Notes: generated by a model from the letters alone, not told the origin. Positions 43,059-55,124 are shown, counted from the first letter of the stretch. The stretch is 64,000 bases of DNA from Daldinia sp. FL1419 (GCA_025201765.1 MU623463.1:1-64000); one strand, 5' to 3'. Made by a program: numbers and translations.

Positions 43059-43691
43059 CTACCGCAGAGCCTCTCCGTTACTGCTCCCCCTTCTCCTCTT
43101 GCGGGCAGCAAAACTGGCGACCTCTTCCTTCAGGGTAACCCAGACCCAAAACCAACTAAGGAACTCGAGGAACGCAAACGTGAAGAAGACGCGGTTCCGT
43201 ATACCGTCGCTACCGCTGCCGACGAAGGCGGTGGAAGGGGGCACCAGCGGGTGCGATGCGCGGGTGGTCCCAGGGCGGCCGGCCGTCGGGGTAGAGAAGT
43301 ACGAGAACAGTGAGAGGGAGGCGAAGAGGGAGATGCGCAGGGGTGCCTGCGCGCCCCAGTAGTGCACTAGCCATACTTCTTCGGGAAGGGAGAGGGTGAG
43401 CATGTCGGAGAGCCCGGTTACGAGGAGGGAGACGCCGAGGAGGGAGGATACGGGGGTCGGGTTGGCGAAGGCGGGTGTTTGGGGCTGGAGGGAGTTAGCG
43501 GGTTTGATGGTTGGTTTTGGGGGAAGATACGATAGGATAGGGGGAAAACTTACCATGCCCATGGCCTCGCCGAGCACGAAGACAAGAGCTTGCTCCGAAA
43601 TAGCGTTAGGGTTCGTGTAGAAGAAGTAGGCCAGGGTGATGTGGAAGAGGCAGAGAGAGGTGAGGATAGTCTTGGCCGATATGAGCGCCAT
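43059..43691 (-). CDS. ILM1: ILM1 family membrane protein
   Basis: Two exons on the minus strand (43554-43691 and 43059-43484) with a 69-nt intron (GTAAGT ... GCTAAC ... CTCCAG) give 187 residues. The intron is frame-neutral and stop-free, so the unspliced frame (210 residues) is also open; splicing is supported by the textbook signals and by the Pro-rich, non-conserved character of the extra 23 residues. The N-terminus MALISAKTILTSLCLFHITL then AYFFYTNPNAISEQALVFVL is characteristic of Ilm1 (increased loss of mitochondrial DNA). Four hydrophobic segments are visible and the C-terminus is basic (ARKRRRGSS). The yeast protein is an ER/endomembrane protein whose loss affects mitochondrial DNA maintenance; the molecular activity is unknown. 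Confidence 0.85.
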   Translation of the reverse strand: MALISAKTILTSLCLFHITLAYFFYTNPNAISEQALVFVLGEAMGMVSFPPILSYLPPKPTIKPANSLQPQTPAFANPTPVSSLLGVSLLVTGLSDMLTLSLPEEVWLVHYWGAQAPLRISLFASLSLFSYFSTPTAGRPGTTRASHPLVPPSTAFVGSGSDGIRNRVFFTFAFLEFLSWFWVWVTLKEEVASFAARKRRRGSSNGEALR

Positions 43692-44503
43692 GGTTCAAGT
43701 GTCCGTTTCGACAAACGACGGCGGATAAAACTTTATTTTTGGGGGTGTTGGAGCTGCTAGAGTATTGTTGTTTGGAACGAGCGTATACGATGATATGGTC
43801 TCTACTGGTAGAGATGCAGCGAAATAATGGAAACAGGAACAGGGACGGGAATAGCATACACGTCGACAAGCGTCTACCCAGGCAGGTAACGGTTGTCGTG
43901 TGACGGGGCTCAACAAAACGGCGCCCGTCTTGCGACACGCATGCAGAAGAATCCCAGAGTCCTTGGGTTCTCGGAGGGGTCGTCTTGTGTCAGGTTTGGA
44001 GACGGCTTTAGCGACAATAGGTGTAATTCATTCCCATTTTCTCATTTGTAAGGACCAGGATTATTTTGGATTTGGGTTTGGGTTAAAAGTTCCTGTTGCT
44101 CATCCTTATCGCTTATCGCGGGAGCTTAAACGCAAATACCTATTGTAACACATCTTAGGAGGTACGATGTACCTAAGACACGTCAGTCGTGGCTTCCGTC
44201 GCAGCCACATGGATGGTGGGGTTAGACGGGTCCATAGGGCTGATGCAGGTAATACTAGGTACAATACCAGAGGGAAGGGGAGGGGCAATGCCAAAATGAT
44301 TTACTGAAGGTTGCAGTAGGCACTTCCTTCTAACATAGGTACCAACTGACTATTCTGGACGCGCCTACCCCATGCTTGGTAGGTGGGCAAGGTACCTGCT
44401 AAACTAACGTTAAGCATCGATGCTTTCGCTCTATTAGTTTTGTCTCTACTTTAATTTCTTTCCTCTTCATCTTCCGCCCTTTACCTCGTATGCCCACCCG
44501 TAT

Positions 44504-44535
44504 AACCAACCAACCAACCAACCAACCAACCAACC
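44504..44535. repeat. (AACC)8 microsatellite in the CDC43 5' leader
   Basis: Eight perfect AACC units end 19 bp upstream of the CDC43 start codon. The antisense frame across it reads WLVGWLVGWLV purely because of the repeat. Being in the leader or core promoter, length changes could affect expression. Confidence 0.92.
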
Positions 44536-44554
44536 GGGTGACGCTCAAGTCACC

Positions 44555-46042
44555 ATGACCTCGGAACAGCAGCCGCCTCTGGACACGGCTCGTCATATTC
44601 GTTACTGGCAGCGATGTTTTCGCTCCGTACTCCCTCATCACTACGTTAGCAACGATAGTATCCGTCTCACCCTAGGCTTCTTCATAGTCGCCGCTCTCGA
44701 TCTCCTCTCCTCGTCCTCTTCATACTCCTCTCCTCCAAAGGACCCCTTAAAATCCTCTCTTATAAGTCGCGAAGACCGTACCCGATTAAGGGACTGGGTA
44801 TTATCGCTACAACATCCGCAAGGAGGCTTTTGCGGCTCACCTCACCACGTCCTACCAGCAAAGTATACGACCAAGTGGGATGCTATTAGCAACTCTGAAT
44901 CCGCGCTAGATCCTGCCAATGCTAATATAGCTGCTACCTACTTTGCGCTGCTTTTGCTAGGTATTTTGGCCGAGGACGACGGCTTTAGCGCATTCGAGGG
45001 AATCAATCGCATAAAAACACTGCGCTGGTTAAAATCACTGCAAAGGGACGATGGGAGCTTTGGGGAGATTATCGACGAGGACGGGTACGTAGGGGGGGGC
45101 AGGGATATGCGGTATTGTTATCTAGCTGCCACCATAAGATGGGCGCTCGCTGGGGCTGGATCGGAGGAGGACTTTAACGTCGACGCTCTTGTAGCACATA
45201 TACGGCGGGGGCAAACCTTTGATGGCGGCTTGGGTGAAAGTTCTGCCCACGAGAGTCACGCCGGATACGTCTACTGTGCTGTAGCGGCACTATCTATTCT
45301 TGACCTTACCAACCCGAACACGGCTATGGAACCTAACCGATATCTCCAAGCTGGCATTCCTTCCATTCCATCTCTAGTGCGTTTCCTAGCTGGCCGCCAG
45401 TTTGATTACCTTGAACCCGATTCCGATGACGAAAACGAAGAAACTAAAAACCACCCCCTACCTGATCTATCTACTCTAGCTATCTCAGATGAACCTCAGA
45501 TTGCCGGCTTTAACGGCCGCCAGAATAAGGTTGCAGATACTTGTTATACGTGGTGGGTAAGCGGCACGTTGTTTATACTCGGCGAAAGCCAGGTCATACA
45601 TCGCGGACCAGCTAGGAAATTCATACTAGAAAAGACACAGCACATGATTGGTGGGTTTGGCAAACACCCCGGTGCTCCTCCCGACGTGTACCATGCGTAC
45701 CTAGGCCTCGCGGCCCTAGCAACGTTAGCCGATGCCGACGCCGACGGCAAAAAGGAGGAGGGGATAGGTAGATTCGACCCGCGTCTCTGTATAGGAATTG
45801 AGGCTTCTCGAAGAGTCACCAAAGCTAGGGAAGCGCTACTGGCTGCCTCTAAGGAAGATGATAGCGATGAGGAATGGGAACAAGAAGCTGAGGAGATAAG
45901 GAAAGAACTAGGCTGGGATAAGACCAAGGAGGTTATCTCCCGACTAGAAGCTAGATGGAAGGCTGAGGGCAAAATACCAGCGCATGAGATGGATAAATGG
46001 AATCCTTTCCATCCACCCAATTTCGATGAATTAAACGCCTAG
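44555..46042 (+). CDS. CDC43: Geranylgeranyltransferase type I beta subunit
   Basis: A 495-residue single-exon protein. Prenyltransferase repeats are clear: RDWVLSLQHPQGGFCGSP, LRWLKSLQRDDGSFGE, IRRGQTFDGGLGESSAHESH and MIGGFGKHPGAPPDVYHAYL. The catalytic zinc ligands are visible as Asp328 and Cys330 (VADTCYTWW) and His380 (DVYHAYLGL). The substrate-pocket stretch GESSAHESHAGYVYCAVAAL is also as expected for the beta subunit. The order and the length of the insert after AGRQFDY fit GGTase-I better than farnesyltransferase or Rab GGTase. With the alpha subunit Ram2 it attaches geranylgeranyl to CaaL-type C-termini of Rho/Cdc42 GTPases. A charged C-terminal extension of ~90 residues (EALLAASKEDDSDEEWEQEA) exceeds the yeast protein and is typical of filamentous fungi. 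Confidence 0.93.
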   Translation: MTSEQQPPLDTARHIRYWQRCFRSVLPHHYVSNDSIRLTLGFFIVAALDLLSSSSSYSSPPKDPLKSSLISREDRTRLRDWVLSLQHPQGGFCGSPHHVLPAKYTTKWDAISNSESALDPANANIAATYFALLLLGILAEDDGFSAFEGINRIKTLRWLKSLQRDDGSFGEIIDEDGYVGGGRDMRYCYLAATIRWALAGAGSEEDFNVDALVAHIRRGQTFDGGLGESSAHESHAGYVYCAVAALSILDLTNPNTAMEPNRYLQAGIPSIPSLVRFLAGRQFDYLEPDSDDENEETKNHPLPDLSTLAISDEPQIAGFNGRQNKVADTCYTWWVSGTLFILGESQVIHRGPARKFILEKTQHMIGGFGKHPGAPPDVYHAYLGLAALATLADADADGKKEEGIGRFDPRLCIGIEASRRVTKAREALLAASKEDDSDEEWEQEAEEIRKELGWDKTKEVISRLEARWKAEGKIPAHEMDKWNPFHPPNFDELNA

Positions 46043-46735
46043 GGGTAGCGATGAGATGGAATTGGCGTTGCTTTGACTCTTCCCCGGAATATTGTACCGA
46101 TCATCTAGGGGTTTAGAGCCAGAGGAAAGGCATTATAGAAGAGGGTTAATATTAGAAATCCTCGTCAAACCCCCTCGTGGGAGCTGAATTGAGAAGACTG
46201 GCCGACCGGTCGAATCATGTCTGCTTACAAAGTACAATGTAACTACCTATATACCTACCTACCTAGATATGAACTTTAGCCTTGTTGTCAATAAACTACG
46301 ATACCCCTTAAGCCATCTCGATACCTACCTACCCAATGCACTGCTTAGACTGATGAAATATGAGCTAGGCTTGTTGAAGAAAAAATCTATAGGGTTAGGC
46401 ATGTATCTACCAAGGTGTCTAATCATAGGTAGGTACCTATTAGGTTGTTAAGGTGTAGCTAGCAGCTTGGTAGCATTTAAGAAAAACCGGGTGCGATATG
46501 AAAGTGTGTAGTAAATGTCGTGTCTAAGCTACCTTCATGTGGGCACCTAGGTACCTAAGGTTAGGTAATTAACCAGCATAGGTCCTCTTCGGACACGCGT
46601 CTATGTCTTTCTTATGTTAGGTTCATAGCTAGCAACCCGATCGACGTCAAAATTTCCCTACAGGTACCGATATTTCTCGAAACCCCACGGTCTAGAATAT
46701 ACCCAAAGGCCTTAATCCGCAACCTCATCATCACA
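46043..46735. other. Intergenic between convergent CDC43 and TRS130
   Basis: 3' flanks of two converging genes, with TAGGTAC/ACCTACCT repeats at 46245-46268, 46325-46335, 46430-46440 and 46545-46562. The 60-codon frame at 46269-46451 is made partly of these repeats and is not a gene. Confidence 0.55.
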
Positions 46736-49700
46736 TCACGCGACAACCCTGCCTCCCCCAACGCCGCCAATCCCCGGCAACCGATCGACATCTAACATCA
46801 GCGGGCCTCCGCCTGGACCACTCGCATCCAGACTAAGCGTAACCCGGGCTCTATCGGCAACGACCCGCACCGTCTCGCCGAGATTTTTAAAATCGGTTTC
46901 GAACTGCGCTTGCGGCACGCCTCCCGCAAGGACGGGCGTCGCGGCACCGGAGTCCTCGGAAGTGCGCACTTCGCGGATGTCCACGCTCGGATACGGGAGC
47001 CAGCCCTCGCGCAGGGGGATCAGGAGGATCGGGATCGAGGCTTCAGTGTCCGGGGTGCTTTCGTAAGAGCTTGACTCGCTTGAGGGAGCTGGGATGACAA
47101 AGTGCCCCTTGCGCCGACCGCCTAGGAGCCAGGTATCTTGGGCCGCGACGATCTCGTAGCTGAATTCAATGTCGGACTGTTCGGCGGGTGGCGTCGTATC
47201 CCAGGCTCGCGTCCACTTGAGGTGCAAGACCGCGGGCAGGAGCTGGTTAGTGGAAATAGTTGGGGTCGATGGGTTAGAGGGGAGCGCCGGCGCTGGTTGT
47301 GGGGATTCTTGGAGTCGAATGTCGGCTGTGTGTACAATAGTTAAGGACGGTATGTCTACGGGAATAAGAATCGATCTCGGCTCGGAGGGAATCGAGGTTT
47401 CCAGAGCTAGTTTTGGATTTTCGGCTAGCCATGATCGAAGATAAGATGTTAGAGTTTGGACACAGTTGGTACCTTCCGGCGTCTTGCCCATGCCCACAAA
47501 GTATTTAGCCCAGCTAACCGACGCTAGGAATGCGGTGGAGATAGACCCAAGGAGAGCTGCATGCTCGAGTTCTTGTCCCGTCAGATGATGACGGACATGA
47601 GGAATTACAGCCGAGCAGATGAGCCGTGAGAACGGACGTAAGGGTTTATCGTGCAGGGATTCGGTTATAGCGCGTTCAAATAGAGATTCAATCTCTTCTT
47701 GTAAAACGATGTAATGAAGCCTAAGGTACATGGTCTTCTGGGTTTTAGGGGTGACTTTCACCTCGGTGTTGCGAGTAATTTTGTATAATAAACTAGCCGG
47801 CTGCTTCGGGAAGATAACGACGGGGGCGCTGGGCGGCACACCAAACTCTGATTTGAAGATATCTGAACTAACGAGCTCGCTTTTAAATAAACGTAAGGGA
47901 CTATGACTCGCTGTAGACACGGTGAAGCGGGAATAGAGAGCTTTGTGCTTAAAGACGTCTTGGACGTTGACCCCAAGAGCCAGAGCGGTTTCGATGGTAG
48001 GCGTTTTAGAAAAGAAGAATGTGCCATTTTCGGTTATGTAAGACACATCAATGCGTATAGATATGTTGATTGTTTCCTGCTCCACGGTAAAGGGGAACCG
48101 GATTCGAACAATATTGTTCTGTGATATAGATTCGAAGTGAAACAAGCCTCCCTCCGGTGGTTTAGAGAACTTGACAGAAGAGCTAATACACTTGGCTTCG
48201 CTTGTAAGCAGTCGCAAACCACCTGTAGCCGCTTTAACTCGGATTTCTGTGCCGAGCAAATCATTCCAGCCAGGATCTAACTCGATATCTACAGTATTAT
48301 TTCGATCGAGTTGGACATGATTCGATGCGTGCAATCGCACATCTAACGTATCGGCTCGGTGGTAAATAACAACGCGCGAAGACTGGATTATATCATCATC
48401 CTTATTTAACGGTTGACCCATTTCTCGTTCATGGTGTAGACGCAAATTGCTAGCTACAAGGTCTATCACATCGATCTCGTAAGTTCCTGGGATTGTTGAC
48501 TGCTGAGATTAGCACGAGAGCACCGTTACGGCCGTAAGAATAGACCTACATTACTCTTAAATATCAGTTTGTTTTTGCCAGGTTTTATCACGACCGGCTG
48601 AGCAAGCTCAAATCGTGTTTCCTTTGACAACTTCCCGCCAGAACCAACCGCCCGTATCTTCGCCGAGTCAACCCTGAAGTCATCCACCAGTAAGCTCATC
48701 ACTTTTAGGTTGAGTGAAATGCTGTCTTGGCCTTGATGATATTCAGGAGGACCGTCGACTTCTACGACCGAGAAGAAACTAGAAAGAGATATTTGTAATT
48801 CGTTGGGAAGGGTTTTGGTTACTGCAAATAGATCGTCCAAGAGACCCTTGATAACCTCGCTATCCGGATATTCAACATCATCCATCTTCCCTATCCGGAA
48901 CCCCGATTTCTGCCGTTGACGATCTCTCTCGGCGGCAGCAGCTTTTGTTAAGAGCTTTAGCATAACTTTGACATACTCCTCTTTTCGGTCGAGTTGCTTA
49001 AGGCTTCGTGAATACATGACTAACATTGATAATTCAAGAAGACTCCAGCCACTTTCGCCAAAGAAAGGAGTGGTCCTCCAAAAGTAGGAAGAAGCAGAGC
49101 TATAGTCGCCTAGGTAGTATTTTAATACTGCGATATCTGCCATGCTTGCTTGCACCGAGTGATGATGATCCGCCACGGTATAATGCCGCAGGGCCTTATC
49201 GGTGAGCGTTTCATATAGGCGATAAAAATTGTCGCTATTGGTGAGGGCCGTCTTCAGGAGTTTGCTATCGATGCCCGAAACTGATGCAACACCTTGTCTA
49301 TCGACCAACGTCTTATCTTCTGTTGTTGATTCTTCTTCGCCGTCATCAACATCATCATCCCCAAGATCGATGTCAACTAATTCTATCATGCTCGACTGTC
49401 CTATAACTGGTACGTCGGCCCAGCCATCGTTCCACCCTCGTTTCTTACCACATTCGGTGAGAATGTTCCGGGACAAAATATAGAGTTCTGCTCTCCTAGC
49501 AGCAAGTTCCTCTAGCCCAGCTTTGAGAAACGTGGATTGCCCGTGTTCACCTGCGGTGCCCGGTTGGTAGCCGGCGAAAATACTCGGGCTTGGAGGCGGG
49601 CGACCTACATCGACAGTGCCGCTTGTACGTATAGTCAACGATGAATTTCTAGCTGGATGCATCATTGTCTTGGGTTCTGGTATGGCCGACTTTGGTTCTG

Positions 49701-51494
49701 GAGAAGCTAAAGCAGACGTGGGTATTGGTAAGGCCTTGGTTGATGTCTGAGCTAAAATTTGCTGCGCGATAGAAAATGCGAAAGACGCAACTAGATTATC
49801 AACAACTTCCGAAATCAAGGGATCTGTCTGGGGCGTTACTTTTGCTCCATCTTCGTCGTCTTTTGCCATATTAGACAGTGCAGCAAAGACGTCATTTCTC
49901 ATCACCTGTGAGAGTGTTGGGATGAATTCCAGTGTTCGTCGGCAGATCTCGGCAAGCATAGTCAGATCCTCATGCTCATTTTCCTTTTGTATGGACGGTA
50001 TCGCCCGCGGCGCAACACCATGTAAGACCGATTCCTGCTGTTCCTTGAGCTTTGCCAGAAGCTCTTCCCTGGTAGACCAAGCATTCCCGAGTCGGAGCAG
50101 GAGAGCAATTTGCCTCGAGAAAATGTAGCATCTAAAATCAAAAACTGATACGTTATTGGCCACGATCATGTCACGGTACGGCTTTTTCGTAGAACTAATA
50201 GGGATGTCATCATATACATCCTTAGGCCGAACGGCTTCAGCCTGGGACGTCTGCAAATCAACAACCTCGTCCTCCTCTTCATATTCAGTTCCAGAAATCG
50301 CCGCCCTGGCTTTAAGAGCAATCTGCCTCAGCTCCTCCGTATAGCCCAGCAGTGCATTTGTAGCAGAGCTAGATTCGGTCGAGGTCTGGTCCTTGACGAT
50401 CATGTCGAGGCCAACGCTTAATTCATCATAGCCGACTAGCGCATCTTCCACCAAGCCCACGCTTTCGAAACCCCGAGCTAACCCTTCCTTCAGGATGAAG
50501 AATGTGCAAAAATTCCATCCGGGTAAAGTTCTCTGCGCATCCTTCTCCCTAATATCCTCCTCGTATTGGCTAACACGTAGATCAAAACTGGATAGAATGA
50601 GACTACGAAATTTGGACACAAGATCGGTCCAGGAGTTCTCCGTCTCTTGTTCAGTTTCGGTGTAGCCGGTTGGTACAGCGGGCACTACACGAGGGAGCAG
50701 ATCGTACGGGACATCGTTAACACCTATACGAATTTGGGCGATCCGATCTATTGTCCCTTTACTGGAAGTGTTAAAATCAGACCTCATCTTCTCAAGAAGC
50801 GGGCCCGAGCCAGGTCTCCACCTAGATGCAGCGGAGGTCTTTTCGGCTACGGACCCGGATTCTCGGGGTTGCGTCGCGGCGACGGTGTTCGGTATGACAA
50901 CATGAATAACGAGCCATTCAAAGGCGTCGTGGTTTTCGGCTGTGTTCTTCTTGGAGCTAGAGGAGGGCGTATTCGCTTTGATCCAGTCACGTATCTCCTG
51001 TCTCACATGCCCCTTATATGAATCGTTATCGTCACATCGTACTAGAAGCACCTTTAGATAGGGGGTCCTTCTTAGTCCCGGTATTTGATGCCGCCGTGTG
51101 GGTGCGCTGTTCTTATTCGCGGCTTGGTCAACCGCATCGGGAGATGTCGTTCCTATTTGAGTTTGAAATCCATCATCTCGAGTCGTAGTGGTATCTGGCT
51201 GTTGGGCAGGGGGTGGAGAGGAAACGGTTGAAGTAGCGGAGTTCTTATCACCAGCTGAGACGAGGTCGACGTGTAAGGTCTCGATAGAACGAAGAGGACC
51301 GGCATGGGATTGCCAATGGAGGTTCCGCAAGGGGAGTCGGGGCACAAGTCCAGGTGCGAGGAGCTTGAAGACATCGTGGGGGTCGAAATACTCGACTATA
51401 TAATAGATTAGCTGCCAGGTTAAGGAATAACGTAGGGGGTTAATTAATATACGAAAGTACCTGTGACTTTTGAGGTAGAGAATGACTGTTCCAT
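46736..51494 (-). CDS. TRS130: TRAPPII complex subunit Trs130 (TRAPPC10)
   Basis: Three exons on the minus strand (51461-51494, 48550-51395, 46736-48502) give 1548 residues. The tiny first exon (MEQSFSTSKVT) joins after a 65-nt intron to VEYFDPHDVFKLLAPGLVPR then LPLRNLHWQSHAGPLRSIET, a strongly conserved start of Trs130. A 47-nt intron (GTAGGT ... CTCAG) separates IFKSN from QSTIPGTYEID. Residues about 150-300 form the conserved helical part (EWLVIHVVI, ARGFESVGLVEDALVGYDEL), the middle contains FRCYIFSRQIALLLRLGNAW, and the last third is beta-rich, as in the family. Trs130 is a TRAPPII-specific subunit acting with the core TRAPP as exchange factor for the Rab GTPase Ypt31/32 at the late Golgi. 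The gene is divergent from MRI1; a transposon relic now separates them. Confidence 0.9.
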
Positions 51495-51791
51495 CGCGAA
51501 ACAGCTTTAAAATTTACTCTTTATTTTCATGGCTGGGACGTCGAAGATGCTCATGCCGACTTTATGCTTAAGGAGTGTCGGAATGATTATATTGCAAAAA
51601 TGGCAATGTTGAAGTTGCTACTACATACATAAGGACGTCGCGACTTGGAGACATCTAGCTACCGTATCGATAAGTAACGACATGGAAATACGTAGCGGTA
51701 CCCACACAGGTATTGTACGTACCAGCATACAAGCTTTGGTGCAACGCTAATGCATACAGGGTCCAGGGGCTAAAACTTTAAGTACTTTATA

Positions 51792-53661
51792 ATATACCCC
51801 ATAAATCAACCGCCTAAATTAGTTAACCGCTTAAAATACCTTAAATTATTATTTATCTTTTTTAAATATTAATTATTTAATTAATTTAAAATGTTTTATT
51901 TTATAAAAGAATTTAGGATAAATTTAATACTAAACACTTTTAATAATTATAATAGGTTAAATATTAAAAAGGTGTTTAATATTTATGGAATCTTGTTTAA
52001 AACGCTACGTGATAGATTTAAGGGATTGTAATAATATGTTAATATAATAGAAAAATGTTGTAAATTAATTAATTTAAAGAAGTAAATAATAATTTAGTGT
52101 ATATTTAAGCTAAATGTTTAAGTATTTTTTCTTTAATTATTTTATATTAAAAAAATGGTGAATATATTATTTTTTAAATATAGTGAAATATATATTGGAA
52201 TTAATTGGGTTTTAAATTTTATATAGTGTTATTTAACCTTATAAATGTATATAAATTATTAAATTGATTATTAAAGGGTTTTGTGTGAATAGTTTAAGGT
52301 TTTTTACATGTGGTTTCAACTTGTAACGAATATAATTATAAAATATGGTATTATAATTAAAAATATATTTAATTTTAATAAAATAGATTTTATAATAGGT
52401 ATTATTATTACTAAAATAGTGATTATAAGTTTTGAAAGAAAGTTTAAGCCTTATTAAATAAAATTTAACAATTAAAAATAAGTTATAATATTTATAATAA
52501 TTAATTTATAGGGTTGAATAATATTTCTATTTATGATAATTGTAAGTAAAATATATTTAATATTGTGATATTGTTATAATATTTTTTTTAATAATTGGGT
52601 AATTAGGTTTTCTATTAATAGTTAAATAATAAATAAAATTAATTTAAAATAGATTATATATTTTAATAAATATATAAAATTGCGTACTGTGGATATTAAA
52701 TACTTTTTAATTATTAATGGCCATAAGAGTTATATATTAATTAAATTCTAGGATTATTATTAAAATAATAATATTATAACCTTGTGTATGTTTGTGTACT
52801 TATCCTATAGGTTTCAGCCTTTTAATGTATGTGTTTTTTTACCTTTAAAACGCTTATATAATCTGGCAATTAAAAATTTAATATGTTATAATATTACATA
52901 TATTGGTAAGGAAGAATTTTTCCCAACATTTTATCAGGTATTTTAAATTTCTTTTATTAAAAATAATATTATATTTATGTTTAAAATTATTGGATTAATA
53001 TTATTAAATATTGATAAAGTGATTTTAACATTAAATATTATTGAAATTATTTGTATACCATTATTAGATTTAGATCCTGAAGGGTTACCAAACCTATTTT
53101 AAATATTGTAAACACCTTAAAACATTAATGAAATTATTTGTCAAATTACTTTCATTAAGAATTAAATTATTAATCATCAATTTAACTCACTAATACAAAT
53201 TATTAATATTATAAATAAATTAAATAAAATCATATATAAATTATTATATAAAGTAGTATTATTAAAAAAAGAAATAATTAATTTACAAAAGATAAATCAT
53301 ATACTTTTTAAACATCAATAAACTAAAAATAAATATCTACAATATAAAGGACCTCTTACTCAAACTAAATGAAAAATTATATGGATTAAAAAAGAAAGTA
53401 TAAACCCTAAGGTTCCCAAGGAAATTACTAAAAGGAATCCCCCAAAATAACAATACTAAACTCCTTAATATTATAAAATTTACAATATTATTAACTATAA
53501 TATAAAAATATATAAATTAATTAAAATAATATTTAAAAATAATAACCAATTAAATATTTAATTAATTTTAATTATTTTTATTAAATTATTTATAATTAAA
53601 TTAAAAAGGTTTTAAATTTTAAGTAATTAATTAATTTAAGTAATTAACTTGTGGGGCACGT
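51792..53661 (+). mobile_element. Pogo/Fot-type DNA transposon, full length, RIP-inactivated (copy 2)
   Basis: The termini are exact: about 50-bp inverted repeats at 51792-51841 and 53612-53661 pair with each other except at sites differing only by C/T or G/A, and the element is bounded by TA on each side (51790-51791 and 53662-53663), the target duplication of Tc1/mariner elements. Length is 1870 bp, close to Fot1-type elements. The plus strand carries a wrecked transposase. The AT-rich composition starts and stops at these borders, so mutation was confined to the element. It sits between the divergent TRS130 and MRI1 genes, 298 bp from the TRS130 start codon and 224 bp from the MRI1 start codon. 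Confidence 0.9.
52780..53560 (+). pseudogene. Transposase remnant in pogo/Fot copy 2
   Basis: Plus-strand translation is interrupted by many stops but remains legible: YRFQPFNVCVFLPLKRLY at about 52810-52863 corresponds to the LQPLDVGVFxPLKR segment near the third acidic residue of the DDE domain, followed by YIGKEEFFPTFYQVF, ISFIKNNI and FKIIGLILLNIDKVILTLNI at about 52900-53045. Stops replace codons that in copy 1 are Gln, Trp or Gln-like (for example TAA for CAA), as expected of RIP. No activity is possible. Confidence 0.8.
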
Positions 53662-53885
53662 TATTGGAAGTATTCAAAACATATATTACCTAACTACCTT
53701 ACAAAGGTACCTAAAGTTTCCTCATAATGGATGTGACAGAATTTTGAAGACACATTTTGCCACATGCATTAGATATCTTAAGATTATTTAATTAATCACG
53801 ATTTATTTCAAGTTGATCCTAGACATACAATTGTCGGCGTTGCTATTAGAAATTTTCTTGATTTATTTTCAATTACGTACCAGCC

Positions 53886-55124
53886 ATGTCTGGCCTACAA
53901 GCAATTCGCTATTCGCGGGGTAAATTAGAAGTGCTCGACCAACTGAAATTACCCCACGAGAATCACTTCGACGAGGTGTCGACGAGCGAGGAGGCATTTG
54001 ACAGCATAAAGTCCATGAGAGTTAGGGGTGCGCCAGCAATTGCTATTGTGGCCGCGTTGGCGCACGGGGTCGAATTAAGTAATGGAAGTTGCAGTAAGTA
54101 GTTCTCAACGTCGCGTTTGCGCGCAAGTTGAGAGCGTTGATCACTAACAGGAAAATCGAATATAGAAGCCTTAACTACACAAGAGACGATATCTTACATC
54201 GATTCGCGACTAGACTACCTCAAGCAATCGCGCCCAACGGCTGTAGATCTCAGCAATGCTATTACCCACCTCAAGAATACGATCCGATCCGTAAATGTCA
54301 CCGGCAAGGAGAACGACGCGACCGGACGTGACGCGATTGTCGACGCATACATAGCCGCCGCAGAGGAGATCTTCCGCAAGGACACCCAGACCAACCTCTC
54401 CATCGGCGAGTATGGCAGTAAATGGCTTCTCGAGAATGCACCGATCAAGTCCTCCGATGGCAAAGTATCGGTCCTTACACATTGCAATACGGGATCGCTC
54501 GCTACGTCGGGCCATGGGACGGCGCTCGGTATCATCCGCTCATTGCACTCGGGCGGTCGCCTACACCACGCCTTCTGTACAGAGACTCGCCCATACAACC
54601 AAGGGAGTAGACTAACCGCCTTCGAGCTGGTATACGAGGGTATCCCGTCTACACTGATAACAGACTCGATGGCGGGCGCTCTATTCGCTACTAAAAAGTC
54701 CGGATATAACATTGCTGCCGTAATCGTGGGCGCGGACCGAGTTGTGCGCAATGGAGATACCGCAAACAAGATAGGAACCTATACCCTCGCCGTGCTTGCT
54801 AAATATCATGGTCTAAAGTTTGTCGTGGCGGCGCCAACGACAAGCATCGACCTGGAGACTGAGACAGGCGCAGGAATCAAAATCGAAGAGCGAAAGCCAG
54901 AAGAGCTGACGCAAATCAGCGGTGTAGTAGTAGGAAAAGATGGGAAGGTAGATGTTAGTCGTGTAGAACGTGTGGCGACCGCACATCAAGGGATTGGAGT
55001 GTGGAATCCAGCATTTGATGTTACGCCAGCAGAACTAATCGATGCCGTGGTCACGGAGCGCGGAGTCGTCGTAAAGGGGGCAGACGGAACATTTGACTTT
55101 GGAGGCATCATGCCCGAAAGGTGA
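53886..55124 (+). CDS. MRI1: Methylthioribose-1-phosphate isomerase
   Basis: Two exons (53886-54093 and 54151-55124) with a 57-nt intron (GTAAGT ... CACTAAC ... AG) give 393 residues. It is a member of the eIF2B-alpha/beta/delta-like aldose-ketose isomerase family: MSGLQAIRYSRGKLEVLDQL at the start, MRVRGAPAIAIVAALA, NIEALTTQETISYIDSRLDY, the catalytic Cys181 in VLTHCNTGSLATSGHGTALG, GSRLTAFELVYEGIPSTLIT, the catalytic Asp265 in VIVGADRVVRNGDTANKIGT and the final FDVTPAELIDAVVTERG. The enzyme converts 5-methylthioribose-1-phosphate to methylthioribulose-1-phosphate in the cytosolic methionine salvage pathway. The promoter is only 224 bp from a RIP-mutated transposon. Confidence 0.95.

Noticed and set aside
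45544..46020. 158-codon minus-strand Ser/Ala-rich frame
   Set aside because: It is antisense to the CDC43 coding sequence, which has clear prenyltransferase motifs.
54215..54769. 184-codon minus-strand frame
   Set aside because: It is antisense to MRI1 exon 2, which carries the catalytic Cys and Asp motifs.
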